64,000 nt of DNA from Pseudomonas moraviensis (GCF_900105805.1 NZ_LT629788.1:620001-684000); one strand, 5' to 3'. Shown: positions 45,159 through 54,525, numbered from the stretch's first letter. Notes: generated from the letters alone by a model not told the origin. A program made the numbers and translations.

Positions 45159-47120
45159 CTACTCGACCTGCAACAGAACCTGACGATTTTTTACCTGATC
45201 GCCGACCTTCACTTGCACCCGTTTGAGCACGCCATCGATGCCGGCTTTCAGCGGATGCTCCATTTTCATTGCCTCCAGCACCACCAGCAATTGACCCTTG
45301 CTGACCGTACTGCCTTCGCTGACCAGCACGTCGACAATGGCACCATCCATCGGTGCTTTCAGGGTGCCTGAGGCGACGCTGGTCTGACTGCTGATCTGCG
45401 CATGAGTTCGATCCTCCAGGCGCAGGCTGCCCGGATGGGTGAACAGCCAGAGCTGCCCGTCGTGCAGACGATAGGCGTGGCGCTGGCGCAGACCGTCGAC
45501 CTCCATGGTGACCGATTGCGCGGTGTGCTCGATGACTTTCAATTCCAGCGTGCGTTCGCCGACCTGCACGACACATTCGCCGGATTTGCGCGCCATCACC
45601 GACAGTGCCCAGTCCTGCTCGTCACTGCCGAGTCGATAGTGCAGAGGCACGCTGGCGTTGTTGCGCCAGCCGTTCAAAGGGGCGCGATGGGGCAGGGCGC
45701 TGGCCTGATAAAACAACACCACGGCGATCGCCAGTTGCTCCGTCGTTGGCACATGGGCGTTGAGACTGGCGTGGCTGGAAAAGTGCTGCTGGATGAAAGC
45801 GGTGCTGAAGTCGCCACTGATGAACTGCGGATGTTGCAGCAGGCCTTCGAGCAAACGTTGATTGCTCTGCACCCCGAGCAGCACGGTGTCCTGCACCGCA
45901 CGCAACAACTTGCGCCGCGCCTCTTCACGAGTGGCGCCGTGGGCGATCAGTTTGCCCAGCATCGGATCGTAGAACGGGCTGACCGACTGACCTTCAAGCA
46001 GACCGTGATCGATGCGCGCGCCGTGGCCCAGCGCTGGCTGCCATGCGGCAATTTGGCCGGTTTGCGGGAGAAAGTCCGCGGCGGGATCTTCAGCGTAGAG
46101 GCGCACTTCCATGGCGTGACCGTGGAGATGGATCTGTTCCTGCGTCAGCGGTAACGGCTGGCCTTCGGCGACCAGCAACTGCCATGCGACCAGATCAAGT
46201 CCGGTGATCATTTCCGTCACCGGGTGTTCGACCTGCAGGCGCGTGTTCATCTCCAGAAAATAGAACTGCCCGCGCGCGTCGAGCAGAAACTCCACGGTGC
46301 CAGCGCCGACGTAATCCACCGCGCGCCCGGCCTTGAGCGCCGCCTCGCCCATGGCCTGGCGCAGCTCGGCGGTCATCACCGGGCAGGGTGCTTCTTCGAT
46401 GACTTTCTGATGGCGGCGCTGGATCGAGCAATCGCGTTCGCCGAGGTAGACCAGATGGCCGTGCTGATCGCCGAACAGCTGCATTTCCACATGGCGGGGT
46501 TCGATCAGTGCCTGCTCAAGGATCAACTCGTCACTGCCGAAACCGTTCAGTGCTTCGGAACGAGCCGTGCGCAGTTGCGCCGCCAGTTCGCTGGCCTCGT
46601 GCACCAGGCGCATGCCGCGTCCACCGCCACCGGCGCTGGCCTTGATCATCAGCGGATAACCGATGCGCTCGGCCTCGGCCAGCAGGGTCGCGTCGTCCTG
46701 CGCGGCGCCCTGGTAGCCTGCAATGCATGGAACACCGGCATCAAGCATGGCGATCTTCGACAGGCGTTTGCTGCCCATCAGTTCGATCGCGTCGGCGCTG
46801 GGGCCGATGAAGATCAGCCCGGCTTCGGCGCAGGCGCGGGCGAAATCGGCGTTTTCCGAAAGGAAGCCGTAGCCGGGATGAATCGCATCGGCGCCGCTGC
46901 GTCGGGCGGCTTCGACGATCGCCGGAATGTTGAGGTAGGACTGCTGCACCGGCGCCGGGCCGATGTGCACCGCCTGATCGGCCATTTGCACATGCAGCGC
47001 ATCGGCGTCGGCATCGCTGAACACCGCGACGGTGCGATAGCCCAGCGCCTGGGCCGTGCGCTGGATGCGGCAGGCGATTTCACCGCGGTTGGCGATCAGG
47101 ATTTTGTGGAGAGTGGGCAT
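45159..47120 (-). CDS. atuF: Geranyl-CoA carboxylase alpha subunit AtuF
   Basis: 653 residues. Biotin carboxylase domains (about 1-445) show KILIANRGEIACRIQRTA, the ATP-grasp SAGGGGRGMRLV and FLEMNTRLQVEHPVTE. The biotin carboxyl carrier domain at the C-terminus has EAMKMEHPLK with the biotinyl lysine near 619. With AtuC it carboxylates geranyl-CoA. The closest alternative is the methylcrotonyl-CoA carboxylase alpha subunit; the atu context decides. Confidence 0.88.
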   Translation of the reverse strand: MPTLHKILIANRGEIACRIQRTAQALGYRTVAVFSDADADALHVQMADQAVHIGPAPVQQSYLNIPAIVEAARRSGADAIHPGYGFLSENADFARACAEAGLIFIGPSADAIELMGSKRLSKIAMLDAGVPCIAGYQGAAQDDATLLAEAERIGYPLMIKASAGGGGRGMRLVHEASELAAQLRTARSEALNGFGSDELILEQALIEPRHVEMQLFGDQHGHLVYLGERDCSIQRRHQKVIEEAPCPVMTAELRQAMGEAALKAGRAVDYVGAGTVEFLLDARGQFYFLEMNTRLQVEHPVTEMITGLDLVAWQLLVAEGQPLPLTQEQIHLHGHAMEVRLYAEDPAADFLPQTGQIAAWQPALGHGARIDHGLLEGQSVSPFYDPMLGKLIAHGATREEARRKLLRAVQDTVLLGVQSNQRLLEGLLQHPQFISGDFSTAFIQQHFSSHASLNAHVPTTEQLAIAVVLFYQASALPHRAPLNGWRNNASVPLHYRLGSDEQDWALSVMARKSGECVVQVGERTLELKVIEHTAQSVTMEVDGLRQRHAYRLHDGQLWLFTHPGSLRLEDRTHAQISSQTSVASGTLKAPMDGAIVDVLVSEGSTVSKGQLLVVLEAMKMEHPLKAGIDGVLKRVQVKVGDQVKNRQVLLQVE

Positions 47121-47336
47121 GGTGAATTTCCTGAAATGATGGCGGTGAATGTGATGGCCTCATCGCGAGCAGGCTCGCTCCCACGTTTGGAATGCATTTC
47201 GACCCGGGATTTGTGGATGGCGGGCATGGTGGGTTTCCTGAGGTTTTTGCGGTGGGTTGGATGGACTCTTCGCGAGCAGGCTCGCTCCCACATTTGCAAT
47301 GCATTTCGACCTGTGGGAGCGAGCCTGCTCGCGAAG
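47104..47336. repeat. Duplicated atuF leader carrying REP arms
   Basis: Copy A (about 47104-47204) holds the atuF start region plus a REP arm (47162-47184). Copy B (about 47211-47312) repeats the same order with divergence, including GGGCATGGTG, TTTCCTGA, GCGGTG, a REP arm (47269-47292) and AATGCATTTCGACC. A third, inverted REP arm (47312-47336) closes the block against the end of atuE. Confidence 0.8.
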
Positions 47337-47339
47337 CTT

Positions 47340-48137
47340 TTAGTTGACCCACCGCGGTTTGCGCTTTTGCACAAAAGCCATAGTCCCCTCGATCCCTTCG
47401 TCTCCAGTCACCGCCGCGCTGAACCACTGCGCCGCGTCGTCCAGCAATTCATTCGACGGTTGCCCGGCACTCGCCAACAGCAATTTCTTGGTCATCGCAT
47501 TCGCTTGCGGGGCGCAGCGCAGCACCTGTTGCAACACTTCATCCAGCCGTTCGGCCAGTGCTTGCGCATCCTGTTCAACGAAATGCACCAGCCCCAATCG
47601 CTGCGCCTCGGCGCCATCGAAACGCGCCGCCGTCAGCGCGAGTCGGCGGGTTTCGGTCAGGCCGATCCGTTGCACCACAAACGGCGCGATTTGCGCCGGG
47701 ATCAGGCCGAGGCTGGTTTCCGGCAACCCGAACTGCGCCTTGTGATCGGCCAAAGCGATATCGCTGACGCAGGCCAGACCAAATCCGCCGCCGAGCACCG
47801 CGCCTTGCAGCACAGTGATCAGCACTGGCGGCGTGTGCTGGGCTTCCTCCAGCAACGCGCCGAACGCCCGGTTCAATTCGCGGTAAGCCTCCGTGCCCTG
47901 CGCCCGTGCGTTGGCCATGTCCTTGATGTCGCCACCGGCGCAGAAATGCCCGCCGGCACCGCTGAGCACCAACGCCCGCACCGTACGGTCATCGCGTATC
48001 GCCGCCAGCACCGCGCGCAGTTCGGCGACCATTTGCAGGCTCATCGCGTTGCGGCTGTCCGGGCGGTTGAGAGTGATATGCAGCACGCCGCCATGCAGTT
48101 CCAGCAACAGCGTCTGGCAATCCGGCAGGCCGCTCAT
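47340..48137 (-). CDS. atuE: Isohexenylglutaconyl-CoA hydratase AtuE
   Basis: 265 residues, crotonase fold. The oxyanion region is GAGGHFCAGGDIKDM; GGGFGLACVSD has glycine where classic hydratases have the first glutamate, while FGLPETSLGL keeps the second. It would hydrate the carboxylated terpenoid-CoA after AtuC/AtuF. ATG at 48137 overlaps the atuD stop (ATGA). Confidence 0.87.
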   Translation of the reverse strand: MSGLPDCQTLLLELHGGVLHITLNRPDSRNAMSLQMVAELRAVLAAIRDDRTVRALVLSGAGGHFCAGGDIKDMANARAQGTEAYRELNRAFGALLEEAQHTPPVLITVLQGAVLGGGFGLACVSDIALADHKAQFGLPETSLGLIPAQIAPFVVQRIGLTETRRLALTAARFDGAEAQRLGLVHFVEQDAQALAERLDEVLQQVLRCAPQANAMTKKLLLASAGQPSNELLDDAAQWFSAAVTGDEGIEGTMAFVQKRKPRWVN

Positions 48138-49291
48138 TTCTTTTTCCCCGGCAGGATGCCCATCAGTTTGCAGATGATGCCCAGCATGATTTCGTCGGCG
48201 CCGCCGCCAATCGACACCAGGCGCACATCGCGGTAGGCGCGGGCCACCGGGTTGTCCCACATGAAACCCATGCCGCCCCAATATTGCAGGCAGCTGTCAC
48301 TGACTTCGCGGCCGAGGCGTCCGGCCTTGAGCTTGGCCATCGACGCCAGTCGCGTGACGTCCTGGCCTTTGATGTATTGCTCGGTGGCCTGATAGACCAG
48401 CGCACGCAGGCACTCGATTTCGGTCTGCAATTCGGCGAGGCGGAAGTGGATGACCTGGTTGTCGATCAGCGCATTGCCGAAGGTCTTGCGCTCCTTGCAG
48501 TACTCGATGGTGCTGTCGATGCAATATTCCAGGCCTTTGATCATGTTCGCCGCGCCGAACAGGCGTTCTTCCTGGAACTGCAGCATCTGCATCATGAACC
48601 CCGCGCCTTCATGGCCGATGCGGTTGCGCTGCGGCACGCGCACGTTATCGAAGAACACCTGCGCGGTTTCCGAGCTGCGCATGCCGAGCTTGTCCAGGTG
48701 CGAGCTGAGGCTGATTCCCGGCGTGTTCATCGGCACCATGATCAGCGACTTGTTGATGTGCGGCTTGTCGTCCGAAGTGTTGGCCAGCAGGCAGATGAAG
48801 TCGGCGCTTGGCGAGTTGGTGATCCACATTTTGCTGCCGTTGATCACGTAGTCGTCGCCGTCCTTGCGCGCCGTGGTCTTCAGCCCGGCGACATCGGAGC
48901 CGGCGCCGACTTCGGAAACGCCGATGCAACCCACCTGTTCGCCGGTGATGGCCGGACGGAGGAATTCTTCGCGCAGTTCATCGGAGCCGAAACGCGCCAG
49001 TGCCGGAGTGCACATGTCGGTCTGCACGCCGATCGACATCGGAATCCCGCCGCAATGAATGGTGCCGAACTCTTCGGCGGCGACAATCGAATAGCTGTAA
49101 TCGAGGCCCATACCGCCGAATTTTTCCGGTTTGGAAATGCCCAGCAGGCCCAGTTCGCCGGCCTTGCGGAAAATATCGTGGATGGGAAAGCGCCCGGCCT
49201 TTTCCCATTCTTCGACGTGCGGGTTGATCTCGTGCGTGACGAACTGGCGGACGGTGCGGCGCAGGGCTTCGTGTTCCGGGGTGAAGATCAT
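48134..49291 (-). CDS. atuD: Citronellyl-CoA dehydrogenase AtuD
   Basis: 385 residues, acyl-CoA dehydrogenase fold. FAD and substrate motifs include CIGVSEVGAGSDVAGLKT and WITNSPSADF. The C-terminal loop reads SIGGGADEIML, without the glutamate of medium-chain enzymes; QEERLFGAANM instead offers the helix-G glutamate used by isovaleryl-CoA dehydrogenase, which suits branched substrates. Forms the double bond of geranyl-CoA. In operon with atuC and atuE. Confidence 0.9.
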   Translation of the reverse strand: MIFTPEHEALRRTVRQFVTHEINPHVEEWEKAGRFPIHDIFRKAGELGLLGISKPEKFGGMGLDYSYSIVAAEEFGTIHCGGIPMSIGVQTDMCTPALARFGSDELREEFLRPAITGEQVGCIGVSEVGAGSDVAGLKTTARKDGDDYVINGSKMWITNSPSADFICLLANTSDDKPHINKSLIMVPMNTPGISLSSHLDKLGMRSSETAQVFFDNVRVPQRNRIGHEGAGFMMQMLQFQEERLFGAANMIKGLEYCIDSTIEYCKERKTFGNALIDNQVIHFRLAELQTEIECLRALVYQATEQYIKGQDVTRLASMAKLKAGRLGREVSDSCLQYWGGMGFMWDNPVARAYRDVRLVSIGGGADEIMLGIICKLMGILPGKKK

Positions 49292-49321
49292 TGTTGTTGT
49301 TCTCCGTAGGATCCGTGGCGG

Positions 49322-50938
49322 TCAGAAGCGGCTGACGCCGAAGCTGTTGGGTTGCAGCGTACGCCTGTCGGCTTCGTGGCAGATATCCAGCAAGTAACCG
49401 AGCAGGGTGCGGGTGTCGCGCGGGTCGATCAGGCCGTCGTCCCACAGGTTGGCGCTGCCGTACAGTGCGGTGGACTGGCTGTCGAGTTTCTGCGCGGTCA
49501 TCTGCTCGAGCATGTCGAGCATTTTCGGATCGGGCTCGATGCCGTCCTTGAGCTGTTTGGCCTCGGTGACGATGCGCAAAACCTTGCCGGCCTGCGCACC
49601 GCCCATCACTGCGGTGCGACTGTTGGGCCAGGCAAAGATGAAGCGCGGATCGAGACCGCGTCCGCACATCGCATAGTTGCCGGCGCCGTAGGAACCGCCG
49701 ACGACGATGGTCAGTTTAGGCACCCGCGCGTTGGCCACCGCTTGAATCAGTTTCGAGCCGTGCTTGATCACGCCTTGCTGTTCCGATTCGGTGCCGACCA
49801 TGAAACCCGTGGTGTTGTGGAAAAACAGCAGCGGCGTCTGGCTCTGGTCGCACAACTGGATGAACTGCGCCGCCTTGCTCGCACCTTGAGGGGTGATCGG
49901 GCCGTTGTTGCCGATGAAGCCGCAGGCGCGGCCCTGGATTTTCAATTGGCCGCAGATGGTTTGTTGATCGAACTCGCCCTTGAACTCGAGAAAATCCGAT
50001 TCATCGGCGATCCGCGCGATGATTTCGCGCACGTCGTAGGGCTTTTTCGCATCGTCCGGGATCAACCCGAGCAGTTCATCAATGGGGTAGAGCGGTTCTT
50101 TGAATTGCGCCTCCGGCTGCCATGGCAGCTGTGCATTCCATGGCAGCATGCGCATGATTTCGCGCACCTGACGTATGCCGTCAGCATCGTTCTCGGCCAG
50201 ATATTCGGCGGTACCGGCGACCTGCGCGTGCATCTCGGCGCCACCCAGCTCCTCATCGCTGGCCACTTCGCCGGTCGCCGCTTTGAGCAATGGCGGGCCG
50301 GCGAGGAACAGCTTGGCCTTGCCGCGCACCACCACCACGTAATCCGACAAACCCGGTTGATAGGCGCCGCCTGCGGTGGCCGAGCCGTGCACCACGGTGA
50401 TCTGCGGCAACCCCATGGCCGACATGCGCGCCTGATTGGCAAAACTGCGCGCGCCTTCGACGAAAATCTCCGCCGCGTAATTGAGATTGGCGCCGCCGCT
50501 TTCGGCGAGGGTGATCATCGGCAGTTTGTTTTCCCGGGCGATCTGTTGCAGGCGCAGGGATTTTTTCAGACCGCTCGGCGAGATCGTGCCGCCTTTGATC
50601 GCACTGTTGTTGGCGACCACCATCGCGCGAATGCCGCAGACGTAACCGATGCCGGCAATCAGCCCGCCACCGGCCGAACTGCCATCCTTGTCGTCGTGCA
50701 ACTTGTAGCCGGCGAGGCTGGCCAGTTCGAGGAACGGCGCGCCAGGGTCGAGCAACAGGTTCAGACGCTCGCGGGGCAACAGTTGCCCGCGTTTGCTGAA
50801 TTTGTCTTTGGCTTCGGCGGCCTTGTCCAGCAGCTTCTGTTCAAGCTGCCGGACCTGCTCGATGGCGGCGAGCATGGCGGCGCGGTTGCGCGCGAACGCT
50901 TCGCTGTGCGGGTCGAGTTGCGACTGGATCTGCGCCAT
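49322..50938 (-). CDS. atuC: Geranyl-CoA carboxylase beta subunit AtuC
   Basis: 538 residues, carboxyltransferase fold in two halves (about 30-280 and 290-530). Seen are GSATAGGAYQPGLSDY, GPPLLKAATGEVASDEELGG, FMVGTESEQQGVIKHG and GGSYGAGNYAMCGRG. The pocket segment AEIFVEGARSFANQ is shorter than the phenylalanine-rich one of methylcrotonyl-CoA carboxylases, in line with the longer geranyl substrate. It follows atuB by 3 bases. Confidence 0.88.
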   Translation of the reverse strand: MAQIQSQLDPHSEAFARNRAAMLAAIEQVRQLEQKLLDKAAEAKDKFSKRGQLLPRERLNLLLDPGAPFLELASLAGYKLHDDKDGSSAGGGLIAGIGYVCGIRAMVVANNSAIKGGTISPSGLKKSLRLQQIARENKLPMITLAESGGANLNYAAEIFVEGARSFANQARMSAMGLPQITVVHGSATAGGAYQPGLSDYVVVVRGKAKLFLAGPPLLKAATGEVASDEELGGAEMHAQVAGTAEYLAENDADGIRQVREIMRMLPWNAQLPWQPEAQFKEPLYPIDELLGLIPDDAKKPYDVREIIARIADESDFLEFKGEFDQQTICGQLKIQGRACGFIGNNGPITPQGASKAAQFIQLCDQSQTPLLFFHNTTGFMVGTESEQQGVIKHGSKLIQAVANARVPKLTIVVGGSYGAGNYAMCGRGLDPRFIFAWPNSRTAVMGGAQAGKVLRIVTEAKQLKDGIEPDPKMLDMLEQMTAQKLDSQSTALYGSANLWDDGLIDPRDTRTLLGYLLDICHEADRRTLQPNSFGVSRF

Positions 50939-50941
50939 GGC

Positions 50942-51826
50942 TTATTCCTCGTCCTTGGGCACGTCGGGACGCAACACTTCTGGTAAATAGGCGCGGTGAA
51001 AGCCGTTGAAGGATTCGCTGTGGCTGGCCTTGTGCAGCGGCCAGGCGCGACTGCCAAGGCTGGCGGCGCCGTCGATTTTCACCGTGGTGCCGCTGATGAA
51101 CGCCGCGGCCGGGCTGAGCAGAAACACGATCGCCGCACTGACTTCCGACTCGGTGCCGATGCGCTTGAGCGGCACATGCTCGCGCAACGTCGGGATCACT
51201 GCTTTGAAGGCGCCTTCGTAAGTGTCCATGCCGCTGGACGCAATCCAGCCCGGTGCCACAGCGTTGACCCGCACCCCGGCATAGCCCCACTCGAACGCGG
51301 CAGTCTTGGTGAAGTTGTCCATGCCCGAACGCGCGGCGCCCGAGTGGCCCATGCCGGGCATGCCGCCCCACATGTCGGCGAGCATGTTGACGATGCTGCC
51401 GCCGTGTTTGCTCATCGACTGGTTGAACACCTCGCGGGCCATCAGAAAACCGCCGACCAGATTGGTGCGCAATACGGTTTCGAAACCCTTCTGATTGATC
51501 GACGCCAGCGGCGACGGGTACTGACCCCCGGCGTTGTTGACCAGACCGTGAATCGGCCCGTGTTCGGCGATCAGCTCTTTGATCAGTTGCCTGACCGCTT
51601 CTTCATCGCGGATATCGCAAGCCTTCCAGTGCGCGCGGCCGCCGTCCTCGGTGATTTCGGCGGCGACCTTTTCGAGCTTTTCCGGCTTGCGCCCGACCAG
51701 CAGCACATGGGCGCCGAGCGCCGCCAGTTCATGGGCGGTGCAGCGACCGATGCCGCTGCCGCCGCCGGTGACAATCAGGTTCTGGCCGCTGAACAGATCG
51801 GCGCGGAATATCGACGCGTAAGCCAT
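50942..51826 (-). CDS. atuB: SDR-family dehydrogenase AtuB
   Basis: 294 residues. The NAD(P)-binding TGGGSGIGRCTAHEL is near residue 20. The usual YxxxK tyrosine is missing: GAARSGMDNFTK has aspartate at that position, as in dienoyl-CoA reductase-type SDRs. Proposed to act on citronellol/citronellal or a CoA intermediate. ATG at 51826 has GAGGA 8 bases upstream and is preferred over 51835. Confidence 0.85.
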   Translation of the reverse strand: MAYASIFRADLFSGQNLIVTGGGSGIGRCTAHELAALGAHVLLVGRKPEKLEKVAAEITEDGGRAHWKACDIRDEEAVRQLIKELIAEHGPIHGLVNNAGGQYPSPLASINQKGFETVLRTNLVGGFLMAREVFNQSMSKHGGSIVNMLADMWGGMPGMGHSGAARSGMDNFTKTAAFEWGYAGVRVNAVAPGWIASSGMDTYEGAFKAVIPTLREHVPLKRIGTESEVSAAIVFLLSPAAAFISGTTVKIDGAASLGSRAWPLHKASHSESFNGFHRAYLPEVLRPDVPKDEE

Positions 51827-51838
51827 GCACACCATCCT

Positions 51839-53623
51839 CTAGACGAGCTGTTCGGCGATGCTCTGCGGCACCGGAATCTGGATTTCCAATAATTGCTGGG
51901 CGAAGGCTTTGCCCTGCGGGTCGATGCGCAAACTGGCGACACCGCCACCGCCGAGGGCGTTTTCCAAGAGAAAGTTGAGGCTGTGGGTGCCGGGCAGGTA
52001 CCAGCGTTCAACACGCCCGAGCACTGGATCAAGGACGTGGCGCATCCAGTCGACCACCACCGAAGTTGTCAGCGCTTCGGCGATCCACGGCAGGTAATCG
52101 GGATGGCGCGGCATCACGCCGATGTTGCTGTGGTTGCCCTTGTCGCCGGAGCGCGCCACCGCCAGTTTCACCAGCGGCACACTGGCATCGGCGCGGCCCT
52201 GGGGTTTGGGCGGATGCTGGGCGACGGGCAAGTCAGCACTGTCCAGAGCGACCAAGGCGGGCAGGGCACACGAATGGCGCTCGCCAGCCATGTCTACTTG
52301 CAGGGTGCAGGCGCTTTTTTCGATGAGAAACGAGAACAGGCGGATGACTGGATAAACGCTCGGGCGACCGCCGACGATGCCGGTCAAGCCAGGCGCCATA
52401 CCGGTCGCAGCCTGGGCGATCTCTTTGGAAAACAGCACCAGCGCACGTTTGTCGGGATGCCGCACGGCGATTTTGATCACCACTTCGCGGCTGTCGCGGC
52501 GCTGACCGTGGGGGCCATAGGTGGCTTCACTGCCGAGCAGTTCGACATGGGTTTCGCTGTAGGGCGCCCAGCCGCGCAGGCTGAACATCTCGGCGGTCTT
52601 GTCGATGATTGCCTGACTGACCCGCCGCGCCTTGTCCACTGCGTCGATGCCGGCCATCAGGCAACTGGCGGTGCAGCGAAAACCGTCCGGACAAGTGGCG
52701 CTGACCTTGTATTTGTCGGTGGGCGGCAGGCCTTTGGCACCGTGCACCTGCACGACGTTTTTGCCTTGCTGCTGGAGTTTGACCTGAGTGAAGTCGCAGA
52801 CCACGTCGGGTAGCAAGTAAGCCTGCGGATCGCCGATTTCATAGAGCATCTGCTCGCCGACCGTCAGCGGCGTGACCAGCCCGCCGGAGCCTTCCGGTTT
52901 GCTGACGAGGAACTGGCCATCGGCGCTGACCTCGACGATCGGAAAACCGATGTGCTCGTAATCCGGTACCTCGCGCCAGTCAGTGAAATTGCCGCCGGTG
53001 CACTGCGCGCCGCACTCGATGATGTGCCCGGCCAGCGCGGCCTGGGCGAGTTTGTCGTAGTCATGCCACGACCAGCCGAATTCATGGACCAGCGCCGCGC
53101 TGACCACGGCGCTGTCGACCACCCGACCGGTAATGACGATGTCGGCACCCAGACGCAACGCTTCGACAATCCCCGGCGCGCCGAGGTAGGCGTTGGTCGA
53201 CACGCACACGCGTGGAAGCGGGGCGCCGCTGAACATTTCGCGGATGTCGGCGGGGTTTTCGAGGTGTCCTTGCAGGTCATCACCGAGCAACACGGCAATC
53301 TTCAACTTGACCCCGGCCTGGTCGCACGCCGCTTGCAGGGCAGCCGCGCAGGCCTGCGGATTGACGCCGCCGGCATTGCTGATCACGCGGATCTGCTGTT
53401 CGGCCAGTTGCGTCAGCAGCGGCGTCAGCACTTCGATGAAGTCGCCGGCGTAACCGGCCTGCGGGTCTTTGAGACGCGCGCCGGCCATCAGCGACATGGT
53501 GATCTCGGCCAGATAATCGAACACCAGATAATCGAGGTCTCCGCCCGTCACCAGTTGGGCGGCAGCGGTGGAGGTATCGCCCCAAAAGGCGCTGGCGCAG
53601 CCGATACGCACGGTGGTTGGCAT
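51839..53623 (-). CDS. atuA: Acyclic terpene utilisation protein AtuA
   Basis: 594 residues of the AtuA (DUF1446) family: RIGCASAFWGDTSTAAAQLV at the N-terminus, ISNAGGVNPQACAAALQ, and VVDSAVVSAALVHEFGWSWH, followed by a C-terminal ferredoxin-like region with ARSGDKGNHSNIGVMPR. AtuA is needed for citronellol growth in P. aeruginosa but its reaction is not settled. First gene of the operon; GGAG precedes ATG 53623. Confidence 0.92.
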   Translation of the reverse strand: MPTTVRIGCASAFWGDTSTAAAQLVTGGDLDYLVFDYLAEITMSLMAGARLKDPQAGYAGDFIEVLTPLLTQLAEQQIRVISNAGGVNPQACAAALQAACDQAGVKLKIAVLLGDDLQGHLENPADIREMFSGAPLPRVCVSTNAYLGAPGIVEALRLGADIVITGRVVDSAVVSAALVHEFGWSWHDYDKLAQAALAGHIIECGAQCTGGNFTDWREVPDYEHIGFPIVEVSADGQFLVSKPEGSGGLVTPLTVGEQMLYEIGDPQAYLLPDVVCDFTQVKLQQQGKNVVQVHGAKGLPPTDKYKVSATCPDGFRCTASCLMAGIDAVDKARRVSQAIIDKTAEMFSLRGWAPYSETHVELLGSEATYGPHGQRRDSREVVIKIAVRHPDKRALVLFSKEIAQAATGMAPGLTGIVGGRPSVYPVIRLFSFLIEKSACTLQVDMAGERHSCALPALVALDSADLPVAQHPPKPQGRADASVPLVKLAVARSGDKGNHSNIGVMPRHPDYLPWIAEALTTSVVVDWMRHVLDPVLGRVERWYLPGTHSLNFLLENALGGGGVASLRIDPQGKAFAQQLLEIQIPVPQSIAEQLV

Positions 53624-53669
53624 TTTTATCTCCGACTCAGGGACCTGCGACAGAAGTGTCTGGAGGCTA

Positions 53670-53729
53670 CCAAGCAAGCGCTTGGTTTGTAAACAGGGGA
53701 AACATTCTTCTGCCCAAGCGCTTGCTTGG
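53670..53729. promoter_or_regulatory. Two mirror-image AtuR operators
   Basis: CCAAGCAAGCGCTTGG (53670-53685) and CCAAGCGCTTGCTTGG (53714-53729) are exact reverse complements, centred 44 bases apart, in the gap between atuA and atuR. Published work on P. aeruginosa describes AtuR binding two inverted-repeat sites in the same gap. Confidence 0.88.
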
Positions 53730-53807
53730 TGCCCGCGCGCGGCTTAAATTGCGCGCAACCCTGCGGTTACAGGGGGCAACACACTGATCGACTGTAGGAG
53801 AGAACGG

Positions 53808-54431
53808 GTGGACGAGCAAAAAGCCCTGCGGGTCATGCGCGAACTGGTCGAGTCAGGCCAGTTGACCGACCCGGACAGCGCCCGTGGCAAATTGCTGCAA
53901 GTGGCGGCTCACCTGTTTCGCAACAAAGGCTACGAGCGCACCACGGTGCGCGATCTGGCCAGCGCCGTGGGCATTCAGTCGGGCAGCATTTTTCATCACT
54001 TCAAAAGCAAGGATGAAATCCTCCGCGCGGTGATGGAGGAAACCATCCGCTACAACACCGCGTTGATGCGCGCAGCCCTGGCCGAGGCAAACGACGTGCG
54101 CGAGAAAGTCCTGGCACTGATTCGCTGCGAGTTGCAGTCGATCATGGGCGGCAGCGGCGAAGCGATGGCGGTGCTGGTGTATGAATGGCGCTCATTGTCC
54201 GAAGACGGCCAGGCTAAAGTCCTCGCTTTGCGTGACGTTTATGAAGACATCTGGCTGCAGGTTCTGGGCGAGGCCAAGGACGCCGGTTATATTCGCGGCG
54301 ACGTTTTTATTACCCGACGTTTCCTCACCGGCGCACTGTCCTGGACCACCACCTGGTTCCGTGCCGGCGGCAGTTTGAGCCTCGATCAACTCGCCGATGA
54401 AGCGCTGATTCTGGTCCTCGAAGCGCGTTGA
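53808..54431 (+). CDS. atuR: TetR-family repressor AtuR
   Basis: 207 residues. The TetR helix-turn-helix lies at about residues 25-75 with LLQVAAHLFRNKGYERTTVR and IQSGSIFHHFKSKDEILRAV; the rest is the helical ligand domain. GTG start with TAGGAG upstream. Divergent from atuA, with the two operators between. It represses the atu operon until terpenoid-CoA or a related compound appears. Confidence 0.92.
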   Translation: MDEQKALRVMRELVESGQLTDPDSARGKLLQVAAHLFRNKGYERTTVRDLASAVGIQSGSIFHHFKSKDEILRAVMEETIRYNTALMRAALAEANDVREKVLALIRCELQSIMGGSGEAMAVLVYEWRSLSEDGQAKVLALRDVYEDIWLQVLGEAKDAGYIRGDVFITRRFLTGALSWTTTWFRAGGSLSLDQLADEALILVLEAR

Positions 54432-54525
54432 ACGGTTGTCGGACCGGCCGGGAAACTGGCTAAGTCGGCGAAACCGCCTAGCTTGAATGCATTGATCGCT
54501 ATTTTTTTTCGGGGAGTGGGGTGTT

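Noticed and set aside
47100..47340. CRISPR-like array suggested by repeated REP arms
   Set aside because: Arms alternate in orientation, spacing is irregular and the intervening sequence is itself duplicated; no cas genes.
46224..48236. A 670-codon plus-strand frame opposite atuF and atuE
   Set aside because: It spans two real genes and a REP region on the other strand; composition is that of a shadow frame.
45159..53623. Leucine/isovalerate (liu) cluster instead of atu
   Set aside because: Presence of the AtuA family gene, the divergent TetR regulator with its operators, and the short carboxyltransferase pocket segment point to atu.
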